A stretch of DNA of 36,477 bases, from contig JAJZSZ010000005.1 of assembly GCA_021849365.1 (NCBI GenBank), positions 1-36,477 of the forward strand, written 5' to 3'. How positions within the stretch are numbered: the first letter of the stretch is position 1; each line of letters opens with the position of its first letter. A program made the translations under genes and the position numbers. Under the pieces are notes generated by a model. That model had not been told where the DNA came from and made no database searches. It saw only the letters and a program-made list of their open reading frames with translations. This document shows, in pieces, positions 10,101 through 19,392 of this stretch. This DNA comes from Bacteroidota bacterium. GTDB lineage: Bacteria > Bacteroidota > Bacteroidia > Bacteroidales > Prolixibacteraceae.

Positions 10101-11562
10101 GCGACCCGTTTTAATGACGGCTGCCGTGGCATCACTTGGGTTTCTCCCTATGGCATTGTCAACATCAGCGGGTGCTGAAGTTCAAAAACCTTTGGCAACA
10201 GTGATTATTGGAGGATTGATCTCTGCCACTTTCCTGACCTTGGTGATCTTGCCTGTTTTTTATATCCTCTTTTCTTCAGGAAAATTCAGGCTTTCATTTA
10301 AACAGAAATCTGTAAAAACAATGTCTTTATTTGTGTTGCTGTTTATTGGTTCGTCATTTTTAAATACCACAAAGGCACAGCAAACAAAGGTTGTCAATTT
10401 GCACGATGCGATACAGATGGCGTTGGACAGCAACCTTTCTGTCCGTTCTTCGGTTTATTCGGTCGAGGTTCAGAAAGCGTTAAAAGGCGCATCGTGGGAC
10501 ATTCCAAAAACAGCGGTTGACGGAGAGTTTGGTCAGTTTAATTCGTACAGCAAAGACAACAGTTTTACCCTGTCGCAGTCAATTGCTTTTCCAACGGTTT
10601 ACATCAACCAAAGGAAGTTGGCAAATGCCAATATCAAAAGCAGTGAATGGCAGTTAAAAGCTTCACAACTCGAAATTGCTACCGGTGTAAAGCAGGTTTA
10701 CTGGCAGTTAACCTATCTGTATTCGAAGCAAAAACTGCTGATGTACCAGGATAGTTTGTTTTCAGGCTTTCTCCGGGCAGCCGAGCTCAGGGCCAAAATA
10801 GGCGAAACGAATCGTCTCGAAATGATTTCAGCCCGTTCGCAAAGCCTCGAAGTGAAAAACCAGTTGCAACAAACAATTGCAGATGTGGGGATTTTCAGGC
10901 GAAAATTACAAACACTGCTGAACACCGAAATAGCCCTGCATCCGGCTGATACGGTACTTCACCGCCTTGAATCCGTTTCCATTCCCGATAGTTTGGCATT
11001 AACTGCCAACCCTTCGCTTGGGTACATGCAACAGCAGGTTGATGTTTCGCGCCTCGAAAAAAATCTGGAACGCAGCCGGATGATGCCTGATTTTAACATC
11101 GGTTATTTTAGCCAGACCATAAAAGGTACGCAGGAAGTGAATGGCGTACCCCGAACTTTCGGTACGGGCGACCGTTTTAATGGCGTACAGGCAGGAATTG
11201 CCATTCCTCTTTGGTTTGCGCCTTTTACGGCAAAAACAAAAGCTGCAAGGTTGAAGGAACAGGTGGCCAGCACCAATGCCGAATATTACAACAGGTCGCT
11301 TTCAGGTAGTTACCAGTCGTTGCTTGCCGAAAATGGCAAATACAACAATAGCGTGGTCTATTACGAGAAACAAGCCATCCCCGAAGCCAATCTGATCATT
11401 GATCAGGCTACACGGAGCTATAAGGCCGGAGCGTTGGATTATCTCGATTATATTCTTACGCTTAACCGGGCATTGGGCATCAAGCAAAACTACCTCGATG
11501 CACTGAATAATTACAACCAAACCATCATTTCAATTGACTTTATTACAGGTAAAATATATTAA
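7171..11562 (+). CDS. CusA/CzcA RND transporter fused to a C-terminal TolC-family domain
   Basis: 1463 aa; RND core to about aa 1040 (FGVAVLNGIVLIAEFNR), then a signal-peptide-like segment (MSLFVLLFIGSSFLNTTKAQ) and a TolC-like domain. Confidence 0.92.
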   Translation: MIERIIHFSIKNKFIIGLFVVALIGWGTYSLTRLPIDAIPDITNNQVQVISIAPSLAVQEVESFITSPIEVAVANIPNIIELRSISRLGLSVITVVFKDDVDIYWARQQLGERLKEAEDNIPSGLAKIELAPISTGLGEIYQYRLAVEKGFEKKYNPMELRTIQDWVVRREMLGTSGVADINSYGGFVKQYEVAINPERLRGMNLTLTDIFEALERNNENTGSAYLDKKPTAYFIRGIGLVKSIEDIEKIVVNNNPSGIPVLIRDVATVQYGSATRYGAFVVDTTEAVGGVVMMLKGANAHQVVDNVETRIQSIQKSMPKGVTIEPFLNRSDLVDRAIGTVSENLILGALIVIFILVLMLGNMRAGLIVASVIPLSMLFAISLMNLFGVSGNLMSLGAIDFGVIIDGAVIIVESIVHRITMSKHHHQGITRLSQEQMDEQVFQASSRIRKAATFGEIIILIVYIPILTLIGIEGKMFRPMAMVVSFAILGAFILSLTYIPMVSALFLSKKTEHKRNFSDNLMDWFHRAFNPVIEFALRRKLLVSVSAIVLFLSSLFLFSRLGGEFIPQLEEGDLAAGVITLQGGSLSNSVEMVQKANKILLDNFPEIKHAVCKIGAGEIPTDPTPMETGDYIITLKDKDEWTSAETREELVEKMEEALIPLAGVKFEFQQPIQMRFNELMTGSKQDIAIKIFGDNLNTLAEKAKDVEKIITNIKGVEDINVEKVTGLAQVQVEYSRERLAQYGLSVEEVNRALRAAFAGSQAGVVFDEEKRIGLVVRLDKDYRQNLDDVKNLSVALPNGGQIPFQQIANIEIKSGPAQVSRENTKRRITIGFNVRNRDIQSVINEVTGQIDTQVQLPTGYYVTYGGQFQNLQAAKARLAIAVPVALLLIFVLLFFTFHSVKQTLLIYTAVPMSAIGGVFALWIRDMNFSISAGVGFIALFGVAVLNGIVLIAEFNRLEKDGVSDIYERVRQGLHTRLRPVLMTAAVASLGFLPMALSTSAGAEVQKPLATVIIGGLISATFLTLVILPVFYILFSSGKFRLSFKQKSVKTMSLFVLLFIGSSFLNTTKAQQTKVVNLHDAIQMALDSNLSVRSSVYSVEVQKALKGASWDIPKTAVDGEFGQFNSYSKDNSFTLSQSIAFPTVYINQRKLANANIKSSEWQLKASQLEIATGVKQVYWQLTYLYSKQKLLMYQDSLFSGFLRAAELRAKIGETNRLEMISARSQSLEVKNQLQQTIADVGIFRRKLQTLLNTEIALHPADTVLHRLESVSIPDSLALTANPSLGYMQQQVDVSRLEKNLERSRMMPDFNIGYFSQTIKGTQEVNGVPRTFGTGDRFNGVQAGIAIPLWFAPFTAKTKAARLKEQVASTNAEYYNRSLSGSYQSLLAENGKYNNSVVYYEKQAIPEANLIIDQATRSYKAGALDYLDYILTLNRALGIKQNYLDALNNYNQTIISIDFITGKIY

Positions 11563-11573
11563 TACTCACTATC

Positions 11574-12764
11574 ATGACAAAATATAAATTCATATCCCCG
11601 GCAATACTTTTAGTCCTTTTTATTGCTTTAACATCGTGTAACGGAGGAACAAAGGGCACTGTTGAGACCAAAGAGGAAGAAGAAGAAGTAATCCCGGAAG
11701 ACATTGTTGAGTTACGGGCCGATCAGATTAAATTAGCCAATATCGAAACCGGGTCAATCGAAACCCGCTCTCTTAGTGGGACGCTCAAAGTTAGCGGCAC
11801 CATTGCCGTTGCCCCTCAAAATCTGGCCACTGTCAGTATGCCATTGGGCGGATTTGTTAAAAGCACATCCCTGTTGCCTGGCAATCCTGTTCGCAAGGGA
11901 CAAACCCTGGCGATTCTCGAAAACCAGGAATTTGTTGATATTCAGCAAGCTTATCTGGAGGCTAAAAGCAAATTTGACTATTCGGAGGCCGAATATAACC
12001 GGCAAAACGAATTGTACAAAAACGATGTTTCTTCGCAAAAAAACATGCAACAGGTTACTACCGAGTACAAGAGCCTTAAATCGCAGGTAAAAGCATTGGA
12101 GCAAAAACTCTCGTTGATCGGAATCGATCCTGCCAACCTGCACGAAGATGATATCAGCAGTTCAGTAGCCTTGCTTTCACCTATTTCCGGCTTTGTAAAA
12201 GCGGTCAATGTGAACATTGGCAAATTTGTTGCGCCTTCAGATGTGTTGTTCGAGATTGTAAACAGCGACAAACTTTTCCTTGAATTGACCTTGTTTGAAA
12301 AAGATGCCGATAAGGTTTCTCAAGGCCAGAAAATCAGGTTTTTTATCAATAATGAAACCGAACAGCACGAAGCGGTGATCTACCAGACCGGCAAGTCGAT
12401 CAATGCCGACAAAACCTACAAGGTGTATGCTAGTGTTACCGGAACCTGCAAGAACGTATTGCCCGGAATGTATGTCAATGCCATTATAGAGTCAACCAGT
12501 AATACCGTTACTGCCCTGCCTTCGGATGCCATTGTAAGTTTCGACGACAAGGATTACATTTTCGCCTTCGAGAAAAATAAGGAAGAAGCCGGACAACCAT
12601 TTACCGAATACCGCATTATTGAGGTACAAAAAGGTGTTTCCGATGGTGGATTTACCGAAATTATACTTCCTGAAGGTTTCGACATCAGCACGGCAAAAGT
12701 CGTGATAAAAGGCGCGTACAATTTGCTTTCAGCAAAGAAAAATGCGGGAGAAATGGCTTGTTAA
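11574..12764 (+). CDS. Efflux RND transporter periplasmic adaptor subunit (CzcB/CusB family)
   Basis: Lipoprotein signal (LTSCNGG), MFP lipoyl and coiled-coil sequence (SPISGFVKAVNVNIGKFVAPSDVLFEIV). Confidence 0.92.
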   Translation: MTKYKFISPAILLVLFIALTSCNGGTKGTVETKEEEEEVIPEDIVELRADQIKLANIETGSIETRSLSGTLKVSGTIAVAPQNLATVSMPLGGFVKSTSLLPGNPVRKGQTLAILENQEFVDIQQAYLEAKSKFDYSEAEYNRQNELYKNDVSSQKNMQQVTTEYKSLKSQVKALEQKLSLIGIDPANLHEDDISSSVALLSPISGFVKAVNVNIGKFVAPSDVLFEIVNSDKLFLELTLFEKDADKVSQGQKIRFFINNETEQHEAVIYQTGKSINADKTYKVYASVTGTCKNVLPGMYVNAIIESTSNTVTALPSDAIVSFDDKDYIFAFEKNKEEAGQPFTEYRIIEVQKGVSDGGFTEIILPEGFDISTAKVVIKGAYNLLSAKKNAGEMAC

Positions 12765-12782
12765 TCATTTAAAATCAAGATT

Positions 12783-13112
12783 ATGAAAGAAATAAAAGCG
12801 TTTGTAAAGCCATTTAGGGTAAATGATATTCTGGAACATCTAATGGCTGCAGGGTTTCCAAATATTACGGTTTCAATGGCCGAAGGCACAGGGAATTTTA
12901 AAAGCGAGGAATCATCGCTTTCAACCCACTTTTCGATTACCGACAGTAAAGTGGCTAAAATTGAAGTTGTTTGCAACGATATAGATGTCGAGAGAATTGT
13001 AGGTATTATATCATCGAAAGGACGGACAGGAAATCCTGGCGATGGTATAATCTATGTTTCCGACGTTGATAAAGTTTACAAGGTAAATACCGGCATGGAA
13101 AATGGGAATTAA
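12783..13112 (+). CDS. PII family (GlnB-like) regulatory protein linked to metal efflux
   Basis: 109 aa; MKEIKAFVKPFRVNDILEHLMAAGFPNITVS ... GRTGNPGDGIIYVSDVDKVYKVNTG matches the PII fold pattern. Confidence 0.8.
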   Translation: MKEIKAFVKPFRVNDILEHLMAAGFPNITVSMAEGTGNFKSEESSLSTHFSITDSKVAKIEVVCNDIDVERIVGIISSKGRTGNPGDGIIYVSDVDKVYKVNTGMENGN

Positions 13113-13124
13113 TCAGATAATTAA

Positions 13125-13155
13125 CTGTGGCAGCTTTATGGTTGCCACGGTTTTA
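13125..13155 (+). terminator. Putative rho-independent terminator
   Basis: CTGTGGCA / TGCCACGG stem (13125-13132 / 13143-13150, one G.U) followed by TTTTAT. Confidence 0.55.
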
Positions 13156-13229
13156 TATAAATTGCAACTTAAAGTAAAATAAGTTGATTTTTATTAGCAA
13201 ATAATAATTCACACCTATTCTTACTCAAA

Positions 13230-13643
13230 ATGACAAACGACGAAATTGAAAAGAAACTTGAATTGAAAAACGTGAAACCAACAGCCATGCGAACGTTGGT
13301 TTACAAAGCACTTGTTGATTCGGGGAAAGCGCTGAGCCTGGCGGATTTGGAGCAACGATTTGATAAAGTTGAGCGTTCAACCATATTCCGGGCGCTTAAA
13401 TCGTTTGAGGATAATTTTATTGCTCATACAGTTGATGATGGAACAGGTTCGGTTAAGTATGCCGTTTGCGATGAGGATTGTACCTGTAATTTACATGACT
13501 TGCACGTTCATTTTTATTGTAAGCGTTGTGGAAGAACCCGTTGCATGAAAGAACTTCCTATTCCCAACATTAAACTGACTGACGGCTACTCGTATGAGAA
13601 TGCTCAATTCATTATTACCGGGGTGTGTCCACGCTGTGAGTAA
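13230..13643 (+). CDS. Fur family transcriptional regulator
   Basis: PTAMRTLVYKALVDSG...LADLEQRFDKVERSTIFRALKSFEDNFIAHTV...LHVHFYCKRCGRTRCMKELPIP...GVCPRCE; Fur wHTH plus C-terminal Cys pairs. Confidence 0.9.
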   Translation: MTNDEIEKKLELKNVKPTAMRTLVYKALVDSGKALSLADLEQRFDKVERSTIFRALKSFEDNFIAHTVDDGTGSVKYAVCDEDCTCNLHDLHVHFYCKRCGRTRCMKELPIPNIKLTDGYSYENAQFIITGVCPRCE

Positions 13644-13646
13644 CTT

Positions 13647-13661
13647 TGCAACAGTGTTGCA
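13647..13661. promoter_or_regulatory. Putative Fur-family operator (7-1-7 palindrome)
   Basis: TGCAACA-G-TGTTGCA perfect inverted repeat; matches 6501-6515 and shares flanking TTTGCAAC...GTTGCA(T/C)TAACTT; TACTTTTG (-7-like) at 13674-13681. Confidence 0.65.
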
Positions 13662-13724
13662 CTAACTTGTTTGTACTTTTGATGTTGATATTATTAAAAT
13701 GTCCAACATTAAAAATTATTAGTT

Positions 13725-14249
13725 ATGAAAACAAGAAAATTTAAATTGACTTTTTTGCTGGCAGGATTACTGGCCCTTTCTGCATCACAGGTGATGGCGC
13801 AGCATGGCTGTTGTAACTCAAATTGGTCGGCTAATGTTGATGCCCAATGGTGGAATAACAACACCCCAGCAGAATATGCTTTAAAAGCCGGACAAATTAC
13901 GGAAATCAACAAACTTCGTAAAAACAGCTACGAAACAACACTTCCAATCGAAAATGAGCTTCGTAGTTTGAGAATTGAATATCAGGCAGCAAATTCAAGT
14001 CCCGACCTGGATGTTGAAAAAGTGAAATCATTGAGAAGCAGTATCAGGGCCAAAGAAGAGAAAATTGACGACATCAATTTGGAAACAAAGCTCCAAATCA
14101 AGAAACTTCTTAATGAAAAACAACAGGCCTATTTCAACAACGACAAATATACCTGGTGGGATATGGCAGAAAACTGCTGGTATGCGGGTAATATGGAAAT
14201 GAAATCACGTGGACGAATGATGATGTCACGTCGTAATGATTGTTGGTAA
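13725..14249 (+). CDS. Spy/CpxP-like periplasmic protein (heavy-metal sensor/resistance type)
   Basis: Signal peptide; helical LTxxQ-like sequence (GQITEINKLRKNSYETTLPIENELRSLRIEYQ); CC and W-rich segments. Confidence 0.7.
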   Translation: MKTRKFKLTFLLAGLLALSASQVMAQHGCCNSNWSANVDAQWWNNNTPAEYALKAGQITEINKLRKNSYETTLPIENELRSLRIEYQAANSSPDLDVEKVKSLRSSIRAKEEKIDDINLETKLQIKKLLNEKQQAYFNNDKYTWWDMAENCWYAGNMEMKSRGRMMMSRRNDCW

Positions 14250-14636
14250 ATGAAATACTATTTTGAAAAAACAATAAATTACTCTTTTGAAGAAGCAGTA
14301 GAGAGGGTAACCGAAGAACTAAAAAAGGAAGGTTTCGGGGTATTAACAGAGATTGATGTGGCTGATACCCTGAAAAAGAAACTCGATGTGGATTTCAGAA
14401 AATATAAAATCCTGGGAGCGTGTAACCCGCCTTTTGCATACAAAGCTTTGCAGGCAGAGGATAAAATTGGCACTATGCTGCCATGCAATGTAATTATTCA
14501 ACAAATTTCAGAAACACAAACCGAAATAGCAGCAGTTGACCCGGTTGCTTCCATGCAGGCAGTTCAAAACGATAACTTGATTGGAATTGCAAAAGAGATA
14601 CGTTTAAAACTTGAAAAAGTGATTAACGCACTTTAA
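14250..14636 (+). CDS. DUF302 domain protein (copy 1)
   Basis: 128 aa; FEEAVERVTEELKKEGFGVLTEIDV...YKILGACNPPFAYKALQAEDKIGTMLPCNVI, typical DUF302. Confidence 0.88.
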   Translation: MKYYFEKTINYSFEEAVERVTEELKKEGFGVLTEIDVADTLKKKLDVDFRKYKILGACNPPFAYKALQAEDKIGTMLPCNVIIQQISETQTEIAAVDPVASMQAVQNDNLIGIAKEIRLKLEKVINAL

Positions 14637-14664
14637 TAGTATGTTCAATTAAATTATGAAAATT

Positions 14665-15132
14665 ATGAAAAAGATATTATTTGCTATTGCATTGCTGTTT
14701 TCTGCCGGTTTTGTTTTCTCGCAGGAAATAAACAAAAAACCATATAAAATTATTGTGGGTGCCAGGGTGAATCCTTTGGTTATATATGACTTTGACGGGA
14801 ATCGTACCGAGGCCGTTCGTTTACACGGGGAGATAGGACTGATGTGGAACAAACGCTGGTACTTTTCAGCAGGTTATACCCCGTTTATGAACAGTATTTA
14901 CACCTTCAATGAATACTGGTTTGTAGGGATGGATAAAAAAATTCCCGTTTCGTTTGTTGCTTCGGCGGAGTATATGGCTGACGACAACAAATTTATTTTA
15001 CAGGGAGGGCCAAACATAAAACTTCAAGGCGGAAATCTTTTTGCTTTTTTGTTCACCCCAATGGACAAATTGGATTGGGGATTGAAAATTGGTGGATTTA
15101 TTCCGCTTAATGTTGTAATTAAAGAGCGTTAA
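14665..15132 (+). CDS. Secreted protein of unknown function, possibly a small outer-membrane barrel
   Basis: ORF 14656-15132, second in-frame ATG at 14665; signal peptide KKILFAIALLFSAGFVFSQ; alternating aromatic strand-like sequence. Confidence 0.55.
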   Translation: MKKILFAIALLFSAGFVFSQEINKKPYKIIVGARVNPLVIYDFDGNRTEAVRLHGEIGLMWNKRWYFSAGYTPFMNSIYTFNEYWFVGMDKKIPVSFVASAEYMADDNKFILQGGPNIKLQGGNLFAFLFTPMDKLDWGLKIGGFIPLNVVIKER

Positions 15133-15151
15133 ATAGGTAAAATGATTTTTT

Positions 15152-17239
15152 ATGAAGAAATTTCGATTAAAAAATCTGGATTGTGCTTCGTGTGCCTTAA
15201 AGATTGAAGACAACCTGACAAAGCTGGGAGAAGTAAAATTTGTGACTGTGAATTTTGCAAATTCGACCATGACCATCGATACCGACAACCTTGAAAAGGT
15301 AAAAGCCCGCATTAAGGAAATAGAACCGGAGGTTGAACTGGAAGACATAAATAAAGAGAAGGCAATAGTTTCGACAAGCGAACTTGCAGAAAACAAATGG
15401 CAAATTATAAAAGCTGTTTCAGGGATTCTTCTGTTGGTTGCCGGAATGGTGTTCGAAAAAGAAATACACAACACACCTTTTCATATTGGCGAGTATTTGG
15501 TATTCGGAACTGGTTACCTGATTGTGGGCTGGAAGGTTATTTCGTCAGCAGTGAAAAACATTATCCGTGGTCAGGTTTTTAATGAGCACTTTTTAATGGC
15601 TATTGCCACACTTGGCGCGGTTGCAATAGACCAAATGCCCGAGGCGGTTGCGGTAATGTTGTTTTATGTGGTAGGCGAATTGTTCCAGGATATTGCTGTT
15701 AACCGTTCCCGAAAATCAATCAAATCACTGCTCGAAATAAAACCGGAATATGCAAATTTGGTAGTCGATGGAGAATCAGTTAAGGTTGCTCCTGAAAGCA
15801 TTCAGGTTGGCGACACGATTCTGGTGAAAGCCGGGGAGAAAATCCCCCTCGATGGCGAAGTAATTGATGGAAATTCATTCGTTGATACCTCAGCCCTAAC
15901 CGGCGAAAGTGTGCCACGAAAAGTAAAAAAGAACGATTTGGTTTTATCCGGAACGATTAATCAAACCGCAGTGTTAACAATCAAAGTCACAAAGTTATTC
16001 AGCGAGTCGTCTGTATCGAAAATTCTGGAACTGGTCGAAAACGCATCCTCTAAAAAGGCAGAAACCGAAAAATTCATCACCACATTTGCCAAATACTATA
16101 CGCCGGTGGTGGTGGTCAGCGCTTTGTTGCTGGCCCTACTGCCGCCTCTTTTGTTTAGCGGCCAAACATTCAGCGAATGGATATACCGGGCATTGGTGGT
16201 ATTGGTTATTTCCTGCCCCTGCGCTTTGGTAATCAGTATCCCTTTAGGATATTTTGGAGGGATTGGAGGCGCTTCCCGAAAAGGGATTCTGGTGAAAGGC
16301 TCCAACTTTCTGGATGCGTTGACACAGGTAAAAACTGTGGTGTTTGATAAAACAGGTACACTCACAAAAGGAGAGTTTAAGGTTTCGGAAGTTGTTACCT
16401 CTAACGGTTACACGAAAGAAGAAATACTGGAATATGCAGCGTATGCCGAAACCAATTCAAACCATCCGGTGGCCAAATCAATTTTGGAAGCCTTTGGTAA
16501 CGACATCGAAAGCAAAAGAATTGAGCAGGTTGAAGAAATTTCGGGGCATGGCATAAAAGCCGTAATTGACAGAAAAACAGTGCTTGCGGGCAACGATAAA
16601 TTACTTCACAAAGAAAACATTGACCACCCGGTTTGTAACGTGGAAGGTACAGTGGTGCATGTAGCTATTGATAAGGTTTATATGGGTTATATAATTATTT
16701 CGGACACCCTGAAAGATGATGCCATTGAAGCAATCGAAAAATTGAAAGCAAAAAGCATTCAAACTGTAATGCTTACTGGTGACAACAAATTTGCGGCATC
16801 AGCCTTTGCTAAAAAATTAGGTATCGACAAATTCTTCTCTGAACTGTTGCCCGAAGATAAAGTAAAACACATCGAAAGTTTAATGGCCGAAAATAAGGGC
16901 GGAAAAGTAGCTTTTGTTGGCGATGGGATAAACGATGCCCCGGTAATTGCCCGTGCCGATGTTGGAATAGCCATGGGAGCCCTTGGCTCTGATGCTGCAA
17001 TCGAGACTGCCGATGTGGTGCTGATGACTGATTCCCCATCGAAAGTTGCCGTAGCTATTGATGTTGCTAAGAGGACACGAAACATTGTCTGGCAGAACAT
17101 TTATTTTGCTATGGGTGTAAAATTGGCTTTTATCGTTCTGGGCGTATTTGGCGTCGCCACCATGTGGGAAGCGGTGTTTGGCGATATGGGAGTTGCCTTG
17201 ATCGCTGTTTTTAATGCGATAAGGATATTAAAGAAATAG
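15152..17239 (+). CDS. zntA: Heavy-metal translocating P-type ATPase (ZntA/CadA type)
   Basis: HMA-like [35 protein letters not shown] motifs. Confidence 0.93.
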   Translation: MKKFRLKNLDCASCALKIEDNLTKLGEVKFVTVNFANSTMTIDTDNLEKVKARIKEIEPEVELEDINKEKAIVSTSELAENKWQIIKAVSGILLLVAGMVFEKEIHNTPFHIGEYLVFGTGYLIVGWKVISSAVKNIIRGQVFNEHFLMAIATLGAVAIDQMPEAVAVMLFYVVGELFQDIAVNRSRKSIKSLLEIKPEYANLVVDGESVKVAPESIQVGDTILVKAGEKIPLDGEVIDGNSFVDTSALTGESVPRKVKKNDLVLSGTINQTAVLTIKVTKLFSESSVSKILELVENASSKKAETEKFITTFAKYYTPVVVVSALLLALLPPLLFSGQTFSEWIYRALVVLVISCPCALVISIPLGYFGGIGGASRKGILVKGSNFLDALTQVKTVVFDKTGTLTKGEFKVSEVVTSNGYTKEEILEYAAYAETNSNHPVAKSILEAFGNDIESKRIEQVEEISGHGIKAVIDRKTVLAGNDKLLHKENIDHPVCNVEGTVVHVAIDKVYMGYIIISDTLKDDAIEAIEKLKAKSIQTVMLTGDNKFAASAFAKKLGIDKFFSELLPEDKVKHIESLMAENKGGKVAFVGDGINDAPVIARADVGIAMGALGSDAAIETADVVLMTDSPSKVAVAIDVAKRTRNIVWQNIYFAMGVKLAFIVLGVFGVATMWEAVFGDMGVALIAVFNAIRILKK

Positions 17240-17250
17240 GACGCATTAAT

Positions 17251-17586
17251 ATGATTGAGAAAACATTAACATCATTACTCATTTTTGTCCTTGCTGGTTT
17301 GTGCGAAATTGGTGGCGGTTATCTTGTGTGGCTTTGGCTGAGAGAAGATAAACCGTTTTGGCTTGGTGTTATCGGACTGATCGTTCTCGGATTTTACGGT
17401 GTAGTTGCCACTTGGCAAGCGGCCAATTTCGGAAGAGTTTACGCCGCTTATGGCGGCATTTTCATTGTTCTGGCCATTCTGTGGGGATGGAAAGTCGATG
17501 GTTTTGTCCCGGATAAATTCGATGTTATTGGCGGCGCCATTGCATTGCTGGGGATGTTGATAATCATGTATGCTCCACGTAATTGA
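17251..17586 (+). CDS. YnfA (UPF0060) family membrane protein
   Basis: [21 protein letters not shown]...[46 protein letters not shown]. Confidence 0.92.
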   Translation: MIEKTLTSLLIFVLAGLCEIGGGYLVWLWLREDKPFWLGVIGLIVLGFYGVVATWQAANFGRVYAAYGGIFIVLAILWGWKVDGFVPDKFDVIGGAIALLGMLIIMYAPRN

Positions 17587-17601
17587 ATTAAAAAAAATAA
17601 C

Positions 17602-18219
17602 ATGAAGACAAAAATATATTTCTTATTTACAATACTCTGGTTCGCATTACAGACGTATGCACAGAAACCCCAAGAGATAAAAAACAATGAAGTGGAAGGT
17701 TTCTACATTACAGTGTCCGATTTTTCGGCTGGTAAGCTTACCCTGCCCACAGACAAACAACACAATGGTGATAAAATTAAATTAAACCAGTTTTTTATTT
17801 CACCCGATATTATAAGTATCGAACAGGATAGGAAAACCGTTTTTAACAAAGACAGTATTTTTGCAATTCATCTAACCAATGGCAAAAACTACCGTTTCAT
17901 CAATCGTAATCCATGCTTAATAGCTGATACGTCAAGCCTTTATATTTACACCTATAAAACCACAAAGACAGTGTTTAGTACTTCGGGACCACACCGCAGG
18001 TCAAAGGCTGTTCCTGTAACCTACTACTATTTTAGCTTGCCTGACGAAAAAGCTGTTTTCCCGTTAACCCTTGCAAATGTGCGCAAATATGCGCTTACTG
18101 ACCCAGCTATCCACATTGCCGTTTGCAATAAGTTTACAACAGACAAAATGCTGGAAGAAATCAACCCTGAAACCGGAAATTTTATAATAAATGAATTTAT
18201 CCTGAAGTTAAAAAACTGA
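17602..18219 (+). CDS. Secreted protein of unknown function (paralog A)
   Basis: Signal peptide; aligns by eye with 18723-19304 (DFSAGKL/DYANGKL, KNYRFIN/KFFRFLN, YYYFS/QYYFS). Confidence 0.6.
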   Translation: MKTKIYFLFTILWFALQTYAQKPQEIKNNEVEGFYITVSDFSAGKLTLPTDKQHNGDKIKLNQFFISPDIISIEQDRKTVFNKDSIFAIHLTNGKNYRFINRNPCLIADTSSLYIYTYKTTKTVFSTSGPHRRSKAVPVTYYYFSLPDEKAVFPLTLANVRKYALTDPAIHIAVCNKFTTDKMLEEINPETGNFIINEFILKLKN

Positions 18220-18275
18220 CAAAAAATTAAAAATTACGTACGAAAACGAAGTAACTTTAATAAAGATTTTGAATG

Positions 18276-18650
18276 ATGTTTAGAAGAGTAACAAATATTG
18301 CATTTGCCCTGTTTTTTACCATTACTGCAACTGGCCTAATCATTCAGGAGAACTTTTGTTATAACAAACTGGTTTCCATCTTTATTGAAAAAACTTCGGG
18401 AAAATGCTGCAATATTCCTTGTTCGGGCTGCCATACAAGGGTAATCATCGTTAAGGTTTCCGACAATTTTATCAATACTGTAAAAAAGCAGATTCCTGAA
18501 AAATTAACTTTAAAATGTCCCTATCTTTTTTGTGCCAGAACTGATTTTACCCGATATGGAATGGAAGAAGGTTCCAACGATTTCTACAATCCATTTTCTC
18601 GTTCTAAACTTGCTTTAACCGCTGCCCAACTGATGGTATTCCGATGTTGA
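18276..18650 (+). CDS. Secreted Cys-rich small protein, HYC_CC_PP-like
   Basis: N-terminal signal; NFCYNKLVS...GKCCNIPCSGCHTR pattern resembles the HYC_CC_PP family. Confidence 0.5.
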   Translation: MFRRVTNIAFALFFTITATGLIIQENFCYNKLVSIFIEKTSGKCCNIPCSGCHTRVIIVKVSDNFINTVKKQIPEKLTLKCPYLFCARTDFTRYGMEEGSNDFYNPFSRSKLALTAAQLMVFRC

Positions 18651-18722
18651 AATAATATTTTATTACCCTTTTCAAAATACAATTTACTATTAAAAATTAG
18701 GTCTTAATAAAATATAATCAGT

Positions 18723-19304
18723 ATGAAAACAAATAAATTAAATACAGCAATAGCATTCGCTTTTATCCTTTCCGGATTAACTGTTAACGCGCAAAAAAGT
18801 GGGGTTTATAAGTCTTTTGCAGATTATGCAAATGGCAAATTGGAAGTTTCTATTGATTGTGCAACCGAAAAAGGGAAAATCAGACCAAACGATTTTTTCG
18901 GTAAAGATTATTTGACAGTTATCAAAGAAGGTAAGAAATATGATTTGAGAAAGGAAGAAATATTTGGCTATCAACTTTGTGATGGAAAGTTTTTTCGCTT
19001 TCTAAACAAAACACACATGCCACTGGAAGAGAAAGGGATTATTTGGATTTATTCGAAAGATCTTTTTGAAACTGTTTCTCCCAAAGGTGGCACAAAAAGA
19101 GTAAAGCAGTATTATTTTAGCAGGGGCGGTGATGGTGAAATCAAATACTTGTCATTGAAAAACCTGAAAGCTGCTTTCCTTGAAAATGATAAGTTAGTTG
19201 ATGCAATTGATACACAATTTACCTCTGACCTTTCTTTGAAAAGTTTTGATACTAGCCATAAAATGTTTAAAATAAACCATTTCCTTGAAGATCAAGGTCT
19301 GTAA
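18723..19304 (+). CDS. Secreted protein of unknown function (paralog B)
   Basis: Signal peptide; paralogous to 17602-18219. Confidence 0.6.
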   Translation: MKTNKLNTAIAFAFILSGLTVNAQKSGVYKSFADYANGKLEVSIDCATEKGKIRPNDFFGKDYLTVIKEGKKYDLRKEEIFGYQLCDGKFFRFLNKTHMPLEEKGIIWIYSKDLFETVSPKGGTKRVKQYYFSRGGDGEIKYLSLKNLKAAFLENDKLVDAIDTQFTSDLSLKSFDTSHKMFKINHFLEDQGL

Positions 19305-19315
19305 CAATAAAAAGC

Positions 19316-19361
19316 ACCGTTTTACGAGCCGGAACAATAGTTTTCCGGCTCTGGAAACGGT
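19316..19361. terminator. Two-tier stem-loop, possible terminator or attenuator
   Basis: ACCGTTT-tac-GAGCCGGAA-caatagtt-TTCCGGCTC-tgg-AAACGGT; 7 bp + 9 bp perfect stems with a symmetric 3-nt internal loop. Confidence 0.5.
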
Positions 19362-19392
19362 TACCTACAAATAACACTTAATTCCTAAAATT

